The notes beneath the pieces were generated by a model. The model had not been told where the DNA came from, did no database searches, and saw nothing but the letters and a program-made list of their open reading frames with translations. From NCBI GenBank assembly GCA_030278955.1, contig JAOANR010000003.1:18871050-18935049 (forward strand): a stretch of 64,000 nucleotides of DNA, written 5' to 3'. The position numbers and the translations under genes were made by a program. This stretch comes from Hygrophila difformis (lineage: Eukaryota; Streptophyta; Magnoliopsida; Lamiales; Acanthaceae). Positions 21,774-33,725 of this stretch are shown here, piece after piece (positions within the stretch are counted from its first letter, which is position 1; every line of letters starts with the position of its first letter).

Positions 21774-22832
21774 CTAGTTAGGTCCAGCGGCCAAGTCATC
21801 TCTTTTGGTTATATTCTCAATATGGGTTTGACATTCCCTAGTCTTGTGACCGAACTTGCCGCACTTATAGCAGGCTCCAGGCTTCGGGCACTGGCGCACC
21901 AAATGTGCATGGTTGCATCGTGGGCAGCGTGGTATGAACGCACCACGGTTGCCATCTCCTCTAGACCCATCGAATTTAGCTTGATCATTGCCCCTCCTAA
22001 AGTTATTATTGTTGTTTTTATTACGATTCTTCTTCTCAAATCCTTGCGAGTTTTTGCTCGATTCGCCATTGTCCTTTCGTTTTAATTGTTGGACACGCGC
22101 GACTGCTACTGCCCGGTCATATACCTCCTGTAACGTCGTGCATTGTCCTCCCACCAATATCTCTCGAATATCAAGATTCAAACCCATCTCGAACTTCTGA
22201 GCCTTGTCGAAGTCAGTTGGCACCATTGTAGGAGCAAATCTAACCAGCTCCTTAAACTTGGCATAGTACTCTTGTACCGTTTGCCCACTTTGTTTCAAAT
22301 GGACGAATTCTTCATACTTTGCGGCCTTAATGCTCATTGGGTAAAACCTTTTCCTCAAAACCTCCTTAAATTCTTCCCATAGGCAGGCTTTAGTCAAATT
22401 TCCTTGGAGGTTATGCCACCATTCGTCGGCCTCTCCGCCAAGATAGTAGGTCGCCACTTGGACCCTCTCGTCCTCGGGACATTTGATAGCGCTAAGGAGC
22501 TTATCAAAGGTGCGAATCCAATCTTCCAGTTTGGCCGGATCCTCTTGGCCATTATAATGGGGTGGATTGTAGGGGTTTACCAATGCCAAGTAGTTGACTC
22601 GGGCTACTGGCGGAGGTATTGTCGCTTGTGCCCTATGCACCTCTGCATTTCCTAATGCTACGAGTACTTCTTCTACCGTCTTTAAACGTTCATCCATATC
22701 GTTGGGAATAGGAGGCGCTCGTTCTCCGACGTTCGGAGGAATCTCATTGTTGTTAGGTGCGTTTGGGAGATTAGTGTCAGTGCCGTTTGGACTTATCTTC
22801 CTCAGTTTTCTTCTAGGTGCCATTTCTGTCAT
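21774..22832 (-). CDS. gag: Gag polyprotein of TR-GAG element, unit 2
   Basis: 352 codons, intact, ATG at 22832. The protein is identical to that of unit 1, including the short first zinc knuckle and canonical second knuckle near the C-terminus. It lies between a 5' leader with the TGGGCY run (23110-23252) and a 3' part with two purine tracts. Any transcript from LTR c on the - strand would carry it as the first gene. A TAG stop at 21774-21776 ends the frame with no pol frame beyond, so gag is the only protein of the unit. Confidence 0.93.
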   Translation of the reverse strand: MTEMAPRRKLRKISPNGTDTNLPNAPNNNEIPPNVGERAPPIPNDMDERLKTVEEVLVALGNAEVHRAQATIPPPVARVNYLALVNPYNPPHYNGQEDPAKLEDWIRTFDKLLSAIKCPEDERVQVATYYLGGEADEWWHNLQGNLTKACLWEEFKEVLRKRFYPMSIKAAKYEEFVHLKQSGQTVQEYYAKFKELVRFAPTMVPTDFDKAQKFEMGLNLDIREILVGGQCTTLQEVYDRAVAVARVQQLKRKDNGESSKNSQGFEKKNRNKNNNNNFRRGNDQAKFDGSRGDGNRGAFIPRCPRCNHAHLVRQCPKPGACYKCGKFGHKTRECQTHIENITKRDDLAAGPN

Positions 22833-23109
22833 TAAGCACGCGAAGATGAGTTTCTATGTGATCAAGATCTAGGACTAAGGCAAAGTTAATCTTTAGCAAG
22901 CGCTCCTAAGTCAAGGTCATGTCCAGTTCTAAGGTAGGAGTGTTTCTTATTACCGATAATTCACATAAAAAGGGTTAGTGTATTTATGTATGCATATGCA
23001 TATGTGATCTCCCCCAAAAAAAAAAAAAAATTTATGCATGCATTTATTTATCCATGGGTTTTAAAAATAAATTTATTCCATGGATAGATTAAAATAAGGA
23101 TAAAAGGTT

Positions 23110-23252
23110 TGGGCCGCTATATTGGGCCTAAAGAAATAAATTATTTGGGCTTTTAATAAAACAAGGTTATTGGGCCAAAATAATTTCTTGGGCTTCTAAA
23201 AAAAATTTTGGGCTAAAAATTTGGGCCTTAACTTCAAAATAATAATTGGGCT
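23110..23252 (-). promoter_or_regulatory. Eight-copy TGGGCY run in TR-GAG leader, unit 2
   Basis: Same arrangement as at 18176-18318. The A-run upstream of it (about 23015-23030) is two bases longer than in unit 1. Confidence 0.55.
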
Positions 23253-23315
23253 CTTTAAAATAGTAGTTTAAAAATATTCCGGGCTATGTAAAATAATAGC
23301 TTTAAAATATTCCGG

Positions 23316-23327
23316 GCTCTGATACCA
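23316..23327 (-). other. Primer-binding site, initiator tRNA-Met type, unit 2
   Basis: TGGTATCAGAGC on the - strand, 3 nt from the end of LTR c. Confidence 0.95.
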
Positions 23328-23330
23328 ACC

Positions 23331-26289
23331 TGTAACACCCCGGTTTTGGTAACCCAGGCCGGGATGCCACCGCCACACCTCCCTAGCAAGACACGGTTTC
23401 TCCGAGCTCACTAAAGAGATGCAAGGCTATGGTTTTTCAGAATTTAAAATATTCAAACAGCCCATTCATAAATAATTTAAAAATAATACATCAGAGTTGC
23501 AGCGGAAATTTTAATTTGTGCAGCGGAAATAAAGTATAAGGGCCGACATGGCCAAAACACGGGTTAAACAGGCCCGTTCATGCAAGTCGTAATTAAATGC
23601 AGGGATTTAAAATAAAGATTTCCCCTAATGTTCCCATGTATGCATATGACGATGCATATTCTTCGTACTCTGTAAGAAAAAGGAGATATATGGTTTGGGT
23701 CAGCAAAAACGCGCTGAGTAAGTTAACACATAGCATGGGTTAGGGGTTTCAAAGCCTTTAATTAAATTTAATAAAAAATTTCTTGTAGGTAATGCCCAAT
23801 TTAAGTTAATCATCCATTAATAAATAAATGGCATGATTTAAAGACATGAATAATGCCGTAAGTAAGTAAATAAAAGTTTGAGCTTTTAAAAATTCTCCCC
23901 GATACGCCACCATCTCAACAATATTTAATTTAGCCGGCAATCCGGCGGCCGCAGCCAATTTCATAAAATCTAAGCTTTTTAACATATTTCCCGTTACGCC
24001 ATCATCTCAACAATATATCATTTAGCCGGTGATCCGGCGGCCGCAGCCATATCGCATTTCAAGTACTTCATTGGCCGTCTTGGCACAGTTTCTCATGTCT
24101 CATGTTTCAAGTTTATATTTCAATCTCCATTCGGCAAGCATTATATTTCAATTGCCTTTCGGCAAGCAAGATATTTCAATTGCCTTTCGGCAAGCAAGAT
24201 ATTTCAATTGCCTTTCGGCAAGCAAGATATTTCAATTGCCTTTCGGCAAGCAAGATATTTCAATTGCCTTTCGGCAAGCAAGATATTTCAATTGCCTTTC
24301 GGCAAGCAAGATATTTCAATTGTATTTTATCTCAAAGGTATTCCCAATCATTTAAACCTTAAAGGCTAATTTCATGTTTCGACAAGATTTCAAGATCTCT
24401 CAAGTTTAAAAACGGATCGATGTCACAGTTTGCGCCTTTTTGGTTTAAAAATCCATTTCTTAGGCGATTGATCTGAAATTTGTACAGCATCTCAAAATCA
24501 TCCCAATGAACAACTTTCGTGTTTTAAGTTTTTCGGAAAAACAATGGGAAGCATGTCAAAAATCAAGTTTTCTACACAAATAGTATGCTGCCAGGATTCA
24601 GGTTTGACACCTCTCAAAGATTTGACTTTTTGACATATCAAATGGACTTCAAAAATTCTGAAATTTTACAGACACATACTAGACTTGATTTCCAACAACT
24701 TTTGTTTAGATCATGAGGATTGGTTCGGGCTAGAAGTAATAGGAATAAGCTCATCAAGATCGGTTATGAAATCTGTCAAGGTTCCTGACATCGGTTCTAA
24801 CGCAGATTGGATCGGCTCGAGTTCGGAGGCTCAAATCTCAACGAAAAATTCTAAAAACTTACAGTAATGTTCTAAACTCATAGATCTACAATTCTTATGT
24901 TCAACTCCAATCCTAGATCGGCGTAGATCCAAGGTCAAAATGGCTAATAATATTGAGAGTGAAATCTGCCAAAGTTCTAAGATTCAGATTTAATACTCTT
25001 CAGTTTTGGGTTGGTTTCAGGTTTCAAATCATCATGAAAAATTATGAAATTTTTACAGAAGCTAGACCAAAGCCTTAGGAACACTTTTCATGTTTTGAGT
25101 TTTCTTGTTTGAGCAGCTTTAGAGGTTTGAAAAATTCATACGAAAACGCTGCGTTGAGGGTTTCTCTTGTTGACAGATTTTTATTAATTTTCTTGAGTTG
25201 AATCTCTATGTTTGGTTGCATTTTAAGTCACCCAAAACCATAGTAAGGTTAACTTACAGTGGGGATGATGTCTAGGAAGTCACGGGGTCGTCCGGAATCC
25301 ACGGGATGTCACGAACGAATCTCTTCCACCCGATCTATTCTTCCCTTGGCTCCGGTTTGTGTTCGAATACGAAGATTCGTAAGTTAGGATGATGTTTATG
25401 ATCTTAAAATCATAAGGAAACTTAACTAACATCTTACCAACAATCCAAAGCCTGCAATCCTTGATCTACACACTTCCTTGGTTGGATTTGGTTGCCGGAA
25501 ACTCGTCGGAAAGTCGCCGGAAGTTCGTCGGAAGAGTGTTTGGCTTTTGGGAGAGTTTTTGGAGAGTTTGGGGTGAATGATTGATGAAAATGGCTGACAA
25601 ATGAAGATGGGACTCAATACATAACGTCCAAAAGATGCCACACCCGTGATAGATCGAGATTCTCCCCTTGGGTCCCGAAAATTGGCGAGAAAGTCGCCAA
25701 AACGCGACAAACGCAGCTGCTGCTGCAATGGCGCGCTGGCGGCGCGCTTTTCATGGAAAACCCGCGCGGGGTGCGCGCCGGCCCCGGCTGGGTTGCGGTC
25801 CGTGCCGGGCCGTGCGATCCGTCGGGCCTTTTCTCCTCTCTTTCGGACTTCTATCCTCCTACGTTTTCGGCCTCGATTTTTCGGGTCATTCTTGGGTCAT
25901 AAATCCTTATCTTAAGTTTATCTTGACTCAAATGAATTTCATGTTAAAATCTTAAGTCCGTCGGTCTCGGTTTCGTCGGCTTTCAATTCGTCGTCTTTTG
26001 ATTCCCGTGTAATAACTTGTATCATTAAATTTCTTCCGACTTCACGGGTTCTTGGAATTAAAAATCTTTTCCTTCATGAACTTAACTCCAATTATTTTTA
26101 CTCAATTCATGGAATGTCTTCGGGCTTCCTTTCCCTCTTTTATTCCATTTTGAATTTAAATCTATCGGCGTTTCATATCCGAGCAGTAATTTATTGTGAT
26201 AAATTATTTTCTTCTTCTCGGATATATTTCGACATTGATCGGAATAAATTTTATTCCCTTGGATGTTGATAAAAATTCGGGGTATTACA
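23331..26289 (-). repeat. TR-GAG LTR c
   Basis: 2959 bp, shared between units 2 and 3. Private differences include ACAATGGG near 24541 (ACGATGGG elsewhere) and AATAATATTG near 24945 (AATAAGATTG elsewhere). Seven 28-bp units at 24130-24325. Confidence 0.95.
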
Positions 26290-26305
26290 CTCCACCCCCC
26301 TTAAG
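26290..26305 (-). other. Polypurine tract, TR-GAG unit 3
   Basis: Same tract as units 1 and 2, next to the start of LTR c. The extra junction begins at 26558. Confidence 0.8.
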
Positions 26306-26707
26306 AATCAACTTCGTCCTCGAAGTTGTGTTTCGGCTTTTCTCGCGCTAAGAGTTATGGTCCTTTTGTTTACTATTTGCGATATTGTGTTATTGAATTA
26401 TTGTTCAATTGTTGATTATTGTTTGACTGAACCCAGAATTGAAATTTCCAAGTTGCCTACGTACCCTGTGAAGGGATCAAGTCATTACGTAGTTCAAAAA
26501 GAATTTATTTGGGATACAAAATATTCGAGTTTCGAATTAAATGCTTATGCATTCTTACGGGGTATTACATCCTCCCCCCCTTAAGATTACAGTTATGTCC
26601 CCATAACTGCCTACACATCCACGAAGGTTCAAGTATCGTTGCCTAGCACAGGAATATCTTTATTTACCACATTTAACGTCCCATGAGTCCCCCTTGGTTA
26701 CTTGTGG

Positions 26708-27766
26708 CTAGTTAGGTCCAGCGGCCAAGTCATCTCTTTTGGTTATATTCTCAATATGGGTTTGACATTCCCTAGTCTTGTGACCGAACTTGCCGCACTT
26801 ATAGCAGGCTCCAGGCTTCGGGCACTGGCGCACCAAATGTGCATGGTTGCATCGTGGGCAGCGTGGTATGAACGCACCACGGTTGCCATCTCCTCTAGAC
26901 CCATCGAATTTAGCTTGATCATTGCCCCTCCTAAAGTTATTATTGTTGTTTTTATTACGATTCTTCTTCTCAAATCCTTGCGAGTTTTTGCTCGATTCAC
27001 CATTGTCCTTTCGTTTTAATTGTTGGACACGCGCGACTGCTACTGCCCGGTCATATACCTCCTGTAACGTCGTGCATTGTCCTCCCACCAATATCTCTCG
27101 AATATCAAGATTCAAACCCATCTCGAACTTCTGAGCCTTGTCGAAGTCAGTTGGCACCATTGTAGGAGCAAATCTAACCAGCTCCTTAAACTTGGCATAG
27201 TACTCTTGTACCGTTTGCCCACTTTGTTTCAAATGGACGAATTCTTCATACTTTGCGGCCTTAATGCTCATTGGGTAAAACCTTTTCCTCAAAACCTCCT
27301 TAAATTCTTCCCATAGGCAGGCTTTAGTCAAATTTCCTTGGAGGTTATGCCACCATTCGTCGGCCTCTCCGCCAAGATAGTAGGTCGCCACTTGGACCCT
27401 CTCGTCCTCGGGACATTTGATAGCGCTAAGGAGCTTATCAAAGGTGCGAATCCAATCTTCCAGTTTGGCCGGATCCTCTTGGCCATTATAATGGGGTGGA
27501 TTGTAGGGGTTTACCAATGCCAAGTAGTTGACTCGGGCTACTGGCGGAGGTATTGTCGCTTGTGCCCTATGCACCTCTGCATTTCCTAATGCTACGAGTA
27601 CTTCTTCTACCGTCTTTAAACGTTCATCCATATCGTTGGGAATAGGAGGCGCTCGATCTCCGACGTTCGGAGGAATCTCATTGTTGTTAGGTGCATTTGG
27701 GAGATTAGTGTCAGTGCCGTTTGGACTTATCTTCCTCAGTTTTCTTCTAGGTGCCATTTCTGTCAT
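26708..27766 (-). CDS. gag: Gag polyprotein of TR-GAG element, unit 3
   Basis: 352 codons, intact, ATG at 27766. It differs from units 1 and 2 by Glu37 to Asp and at least two silent changes (near 26999 and 27694). Capsid region and both knuckles are unchanged. In element orientation unit 3 is the first unit, next to LTR d, so a transcript starting in LTR d would be expected to express this gag. That three of three gag frames are open fits a young array and does not by itself prove selection. Confidence 0.93.
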   Translation of the reverse strand: MTEMAPRRKLRKISPNGTDTNLPNAPNNNEIPPNVGDRAPPIPNDMDERLKTVEEVLVALGNAEVHRAQATIPPPVARVNYLALVNPYNPPHYNGQEDPAKLEDWIRTFDKLLSAIKCPEDERVQVATYYLGGEADEWWHNLQGNLTKACLWEEFKEVLRKRFYPMSIKAAKYEEFVHLKQSGQTVQEYYAKFKELVRFAPTMVPTDFDKAQKFEMGLNLDIREILVGGQCTTLQEVYDRAVAVARVQQLKRKDNGESSKNSQGFEKKNRNKNNNNNFRRGNDQAKFDGSRGDGNRGAFIPRCPRCNHAHLVRQCPKPGACYKCGKFGHKTRECQTHIENITKRDDLAAGPN

Positions 27767-28042
27767 TAAGCACGCGAAGATGAGTTTCTATGTGATCAAG
27801 ATCTAGGACTAAGGCAAAGTTAATCTTTAGCAAGCGCTCCTAAGTCAAGGTCATGTCCAGTTCTAAGGTAGGAGTGTTTCTTATTACCGATAATTCACAT
27901 AAAAAGGGTTAGTGTATTTATGTATGCATATGCATATGTGATCTCCCCCAAAAAAAAAAAAAATTTATGCATGCATTTATTTATCCATGGGTTTTAAAAA
28001 TAAATTTATTCCATGGATAGATTAAAATAAGGATAAAAGGTT

Positions 28043-28185
28043 TGGGCCGCTATATTGGGCCTAAAGAAATAAATTATTTGGGCTTTTAATAAAACAAGGT
28101 TATTGGGCCAAAATAATTTCTTGGGCTTCTAAAAAAAATTTTGGGCTAAAAATTTGGGCCTTAACTTCAAAATAATAATTGGGCT
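28043..28185 (-). promoter_or_regulatory. Eight-copy TGGGCY run in TR-GAG leader, unit 3
   Basis: Same eight hexamers and spacing as in units 1 and 2. Confidence 0.55.
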
Positions 28186-28248
28186 CTTTAAAATAGTAGT
28201 TTAAAAATATTCCGGGCTATGTAAAATAATAGCTTTAAAATATTCCGG

Positions 28249-28260
28249 GCTCTGATACCA
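28249..28260 (-). other. Primer-binding site, initiator tRNA-Met type, unit 3
   Basis: TGGTATCAGAGC on the - strand, 3 nt from the end of LTR d. As the one next to the outer 5' LTR it is the site a full-array transcript would use first. Confidence 0.95.
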
Positions 28261-28263
28261 ACC

Positions 28264-31222
28264 TGTAACACCCCGGTTTTGGTAACCCAGGCCGGGATGC
28301 CACCGCCACACCTCCCTAGCAAGACACGGTTTCTCCGAGCTCACTAAAGAGATGCAAGGCTATGGTTTTTCAGAATTTAAAATATTCAAACAGCCCATTC
28401 ATAAATAATTTAAAAATAATACATCAGAGTTGCAGCGGAAATTTTAATTTGTGCAGCGGAAATAAAGTATAAGGGCCGACATGGCCAAAACACGGGTTAA
28501 ACAGGCCCGTTCATGCAAGTCGTAATTAAATGCAGGGATTTAAAATAAAGATTTCCCCTAATGTTCCCATGTATGCATATGACGATGCATATTCTTCGTA
28601 CTCTGTAAGAAAAAGGAGATATATGGTTTGGGTCAGCAAAAACGCGCTGAGTAAGTTAACACATAGCATGGGTTAGGGGTTTCAAAGCCTTTAATTAAAT
28701 TTAATAAAAAATTTCTTGTAGGTAATGCCCAATTTAAGTTAATCATCCATTAATAAATAAATGGCATGATTTAAAGACATGAATAATGCCGTAAGTAAGT
28801 AAATAAAAGTTTGAGCTTTTAAAAATTCTCCCCGATACGCCACCATCTCAACAATATTTAATTTAGCCGGCAATCCGGCGGCCGCAGCCAATTTCATAAA
28901 ATCTAAGCTTTTTAACATATTTCCCGTTACGCCATCATCTCAACAATATATCATTTAGCCGGTGATCCGGCGGCCGCAGCCATATCGCATTTCAAGTACT
29001 TCATTGGCCGTCTTGGCACAGTTTCTCATGTCTCATGTTTCAAGTTTATATTTCAATCTCCATTCGGCAAGCATTATATTTCAATTGCCTTTCGGCAAGC
29101 AAGATATTTCAATTGCCTTTCGGCAAGCAAGATATTTCAATTGCCTTTCGGCAAGCAAGATATTTCAATTGCCTTTCGGCAAGCAAGATATTTCAATTGC
29201 CTTTCGGCAAGCAAGATATTTCAATTGCCTTTCGGCAAGCAAGATATTTCAATTGTATTTTATCTCAAAGGTATTCCCAATCATTTAAACCTTAAAGGCT
29301 AATTTCATGTTTCGACAAGATTTCAAGATCTCTCAAGTTTAAAAACGGATCGATGTCACAGTTTGCGCCTTTTTGGTTTAAAAATCCATTTCTTAGGCGA
29401 TTGATCTGAAATTTGTACAGCATCTCAAAATCATCCCAATGAACAACTTTCGTGTTTTAAGTTTTTCGGAAAAACGATGGGAAGCATGTCAAAAATCAAG
29501 TTTTCTACACAAATAGTATGCTGCCAGGATTCAGGTTTGACACCTCTCAAAGATTTGACTTTTTGACATATCAAATGGACTTCAAAAATTCTGAAATTTT
29601 ACAGACACATACTAGACTTGATTTCCAACAACGTTTGTTTAGATCATGAGGATTGGTTCGGGCTAGAAGTAATAGGAATAAGCTCATCAAGATCGGTTAT
29701 GAAATCTGTCAAGGTTCCTGACATCGGTTCTAACGCAGATTGGATCGGCTCGAGTTCGGAGGCTCAAATCTCAACGAAAAATTCTAAAACCTTACAGTAA
29801 TGTTCTAAACTCATAGATCTACAATTCTTATGTTCAACTCCAATCCTAGATCGGCGTAGATCCAAGGTCAAAATGGCTAATAAGATTGAGAGTGAAATCT
29901 GCCAAAGTTCTAAGATTCAGATTTAATACTCTTCAGTTTTGGGTTGGTTTCAGGTTTCAAATCATCATGAAAAATTATGAAATTTTTACAGAAGCTAGAC
30001 CAAAGCCTTAGGAACACTTTTCATGTTTTGAGTTTTCTTGTTTGAGCAGCTTTAGAGGTTTGAAAAATTCATACGAAAACGCTGCGTTGAGGGTTTCTCT
30101 TGTTGACAGATTTTTATTAATTTTCTTGAGTTGAATCTCTATGTTTGGTTGCATTTTAAGTCACCCAAAACCATAGTAAGGTTAACTTACAGTGGGGATG
30201 ATGTCTAGGAAGTCACGGGGTCGTCCGGAATCCACGGGATGTCACGAACGAATCTCTTCCACCCGATCTATTCTTCCCTTGGCTCCGGTTTGTGTTCGAA
30301 TACGAAGATTCGTAAGTTAGGATGATGTTTATGATCTTAAAATCATAAGGAAACTTAACTAACATCTTACCAACAATCCAAAGCCTGCAATCCTTGATCT
30401 ACACACTTCCTTGGTTGGATTTGGTTGCCGGAAACTCGTCGGAAAGTCGCCGGAAGTTCGTCGGAAGAGTGTTTGGCTTTTGGGAGAGTTTTTGGAGAGT
30501 TTGGGGTGAATGATTGATGAAAATGGCTGACAAATGAAGATGGGACTCAATACATAACGTCCAAAAGATGCCACACCCGTGATAGATCGAGATTCTCCCC
30601 TTGGGTCCCGAAAATTGGCGAGAAAGTCGCCAAAACGCGACAAACGCAGCTGCTGCTGCAATGGCGCGCTGGCGGCGCGCTTTTCATGGAAAACCCGCGC
30701 GGGGTGCGCGCCGGCCCCGGCTGGGTTGCGGTCCGTGCCGGGCCGTGCGATCCGTCGGGCCTTTTCTCCTCTCTTTCGGACTTCTATCCTCCTACGTTTT
30801 CGGCCTCGATTTTTCGGGTCATTCTTGGGTCATAAATCCTTATCTTAAGTTTATCTTGACTCAAATGAATTTCATGTTAAAATCTTAAGTCCGTCGGTCT
30901 CGGTTTCGTCGGCTTTCAATTCGTCGTCTTTTGATTCCCGTGTAATAACTTGTATCATTAAATTTCTTCCGACTTCACGGGTTCTTGGAATTAAAAATCT
31001 TTTCCTTCATGAACTTAACTCCAATTATTTTTACTCAATTCATGGAATGTCTTCGGGCTTCCTTTCCCTCTTTTATTCCATTTTGAATTTAAATCTATCG
31101 GCGTTTCATATCCGAGCAGTAATTTATTGTGATAAATTATTTTCTTCTTCTCGGATATATTTCGACATTGATCGGAATAAATTTTATTCCCTTGGATGTT
31201 GATAAAAATTCGGGGTATTACA
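28264..31222 (-). repeat. TR-GAG LTR d (outer 5' LTR in element orientation)
   Basis: 2959 bp, ending at the right target duplication GACTC (31223-31227). Private differences include ACGTTTG near 29632 (ACTTTTG elsewhere) and AAAACCTTAC near 29788 (AAAAACTTAC elsewhere). Seven 28-bp units at 29063-29258. Confidence 0.95.
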
Positions 31223-31657
31223 GACTCTAAATGTGAGGATGCTGATTTGAGGGGAAAACCTAACCAATTGGGTATTTTTGCTTGCAGGAATCATGGAGCC
31301 ACCGAAATTTGTGTAAGGAGTTAAATGTGGAAGTGTAGCATTGGAGCTACACTAATTTGCAATTGTAAATTGCCAATCACGTGAAACTCACGTGTTTGTC
31401 ATCTCCACCATCTCCGCACCACGAAGCTCCACCGTTGCCCCATCGCCCATCCACCTCATTACCACCACTGCGCTGAGGAAACCCTCATCACTGGTGAACC
31501 AACAAATGGAGCAGCAGACCTTCGGACTACAGGTTCCTGGTTGGATTAGTTCTGTAATTGACCGAAGATCATATCCGGAATTTAAAGCAATTTAAAATCC
31601 GGAATAATTTTCACAAGCACAGAATTAACCCAACCTAAATTTCTGCAAGTCAAAATC

Positions 31658-31698
<41 letters not shown>

Positions 31699-33725
31699 CA
31701 TATATACATCTTGTACATATATATTAAATAATTCGGGTATTAATCAATTAACTCACATTTAGAGTACTAAGACTCTAAATGTGAGGATGTTGATATTTTT
31801 GAGAAAACCCGATAACTTCTTCTGTGTTTGCTTTGCAGGAATTTGTGGAACTACCAAAAAGAAAATTAAAGCTCCAAAACAGGTTCCCAGTTGGATCGAT
31901 TCTGTGATTAATTGAAAGTATTCCTGGAATTCAAAGCAATTTAAAATCCGGAATAACTTTTATGAGAACAGAATTAATCCAACCTAATTTATGCAAGTAA
32001 ATATAGTAGATTAAATTTTATAAAATCCAAAAATGTGATTGAACAATTTTGATGAAAATCAGAATTTTTCTAAGTATTGGGCATCGAACAAATTGCTTTG
32101 TTCGATGAACCAAACGATCACACATAGCCAAAATCGTCGAACATTTAATTGGTTTGACGAAAAAGGCTATCGGAATTATTTTTCTATCTTTTATGTCAAT
32201 ATTTTCTCCCTCCCTCCCTCCTCTTTTATTTTATTTTGATTTTGATAATTTGTTTAAGTAGGAATTGATTTACTCACATTTCGAGCAAGGCTCAAAATGT
32301 GAGGATGTTGATTCTTCACTTAAAAAAAAAGTGTGTTATTTATTTTTATTATTTTATATATAAATCCAGTAAAAAGCATGCACAGATCTATCAATAAATT
32401 CGCATATTTAATTTTGGGTTATGATTAAATTTTCAAACTTTTAAATTGGGATAATATAATTAAAGACATGCATGATATGAATTTTTGAGGTTTTGAGCTA
32501 TAAAAATTTAATGAAATCATCATCTTGTTGGGTAATGAATTTTCATGTTGAGAATTTAATTGAATAAATTGTAAGAATTTTTCAAAGATTAAATTTAAGA
32601 ATATTGTATGACATGAATGAACCATTCCATGTGAGATTTGAGCCTTGAGTCATTTTTACTCATTCTTTTCTTTGATGTGTGAAAATCATTTTGATTAAAG
32701 GAAACTAGAACTTGCGATTGGGACCGATTCAAGACCATGCCATATTCCAAAATCGGGCATATGATCGAGGCACCTAGAAAACCCAAATTTTGGCATTCTT
32801 TTGAAATCCAAACCCAAAAATATTTTCCCTTTAGGATTAACCAATTTGAGCTTTAAGCCTAATTTTTCTTTGAAGCCCTCTATATTATTCCTAGCCTTCT
32901 TAGAAAAGACCAAGAAATTCAAACCCAAGTGTGCAAGAATGAATTTTATCAAGGCATTACAATTTATGATCATCATAAATTTCAATCGGTGTTCAAAAAT
33001 CCGATCAAAAAAAAAAAGAAAGAGAAAAATGTTGAGTTCCATTCAACAACAATAAATTGCAAATGACAAAGCAAATTAGACATAGTCTAATGTCATGCAA
33101 TATGAAAAGAAAAGCAAAAGAAAAAGAAAGAAAAATATTGATGATCATAAATTTTAAATAAATATGCCAAATTATGATAATAATAAATTCTTGCCACTTC
33201 TTAGCCCAATAATTTCCTTTCCTACCAAATGTTACAACCATATGCCCCGTTATAACCCTTAAATAAGACCCCATGATCTCGATTTAAAGAAATGAGCCGG
33301 TGGCGAGTTGGTCCAATTGCAAGCTTATGGAATAATTTAATTAAATTTGATTATGAGTGCTCATTGATAAAACCCCTTTTTTGAGAGTGAGTGAAATTTC
33401 CGTTTCTACTATATGTGAGGCTCTGCTTTTAATTATGTTCATGTCATACTTTAATTCTAGAATTAAATCAATGAATTCTTCTAAACATGATGTTCATGAA
33501 GAATTATCAATAATGACTAATTTGTAGGACTGATTAAGTGAGAAGTATCATTTTATTAAACACTGCAATCAAGAGAATTTAATACTTGTAGTTTTCGATT
33601 GTCTTATCCCAATCTAAAAAGAATGAAATTTTTGAAGCCACGAAAATAGATTGAATATGCAGCGTCTATGCTCTTAGGAGCACTGACTCTGACTGCTCGG
33701 GGACGATCAGTATTAAATGTGAGGA
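31223..33725 (+). other. LARD internal copy 2, right part
   Basis: Matches about 5590-8085 closely. It starts with the duplicated GACTC and the broken half of hairpin 1, then has the three-hairpin leader block (about 31332-31394), a longer (TA)n (about 31661-31705), hairpin 2 (31752-31785) and hairpin 3 (32273-32303). The (TA)n and a few bases are the main differences from copy 1. No credible gene. Confidence 0.8.

Larger units (their letters stand above)
13492..31222 (-). mobile_element. Nested TR-GAG-type retrotransposon multimer, LTR-(internal-LTR)x3
   Basis: A 17731-bp insertion bounded by GACTC on both sides (13487-13491 and 31223-31227); removing it restores the arrangement seen in internal copy 1. 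It starts TGTAACACCCCG and ends CGGGGTATTACA on the + strand. Four LTRs alternate with three internal regions of about 1975 bp; unit period is 4905, 4934 and 4933 bp. Each internal carries, in - orientation, an initiator-Met-type primer site, a leader, one intact gag and a purine tract. There is no protease, RT or integrase. This matches the class of terminal-repeat retrotransposons with GAG domain (TR-GAG); the 3' ends resemble Del/Tekay chromoviruses. Copies differ by scattered single bases, poly-A length and one 28-bp repeat unit, so the array is young. Confidence 0.9.
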
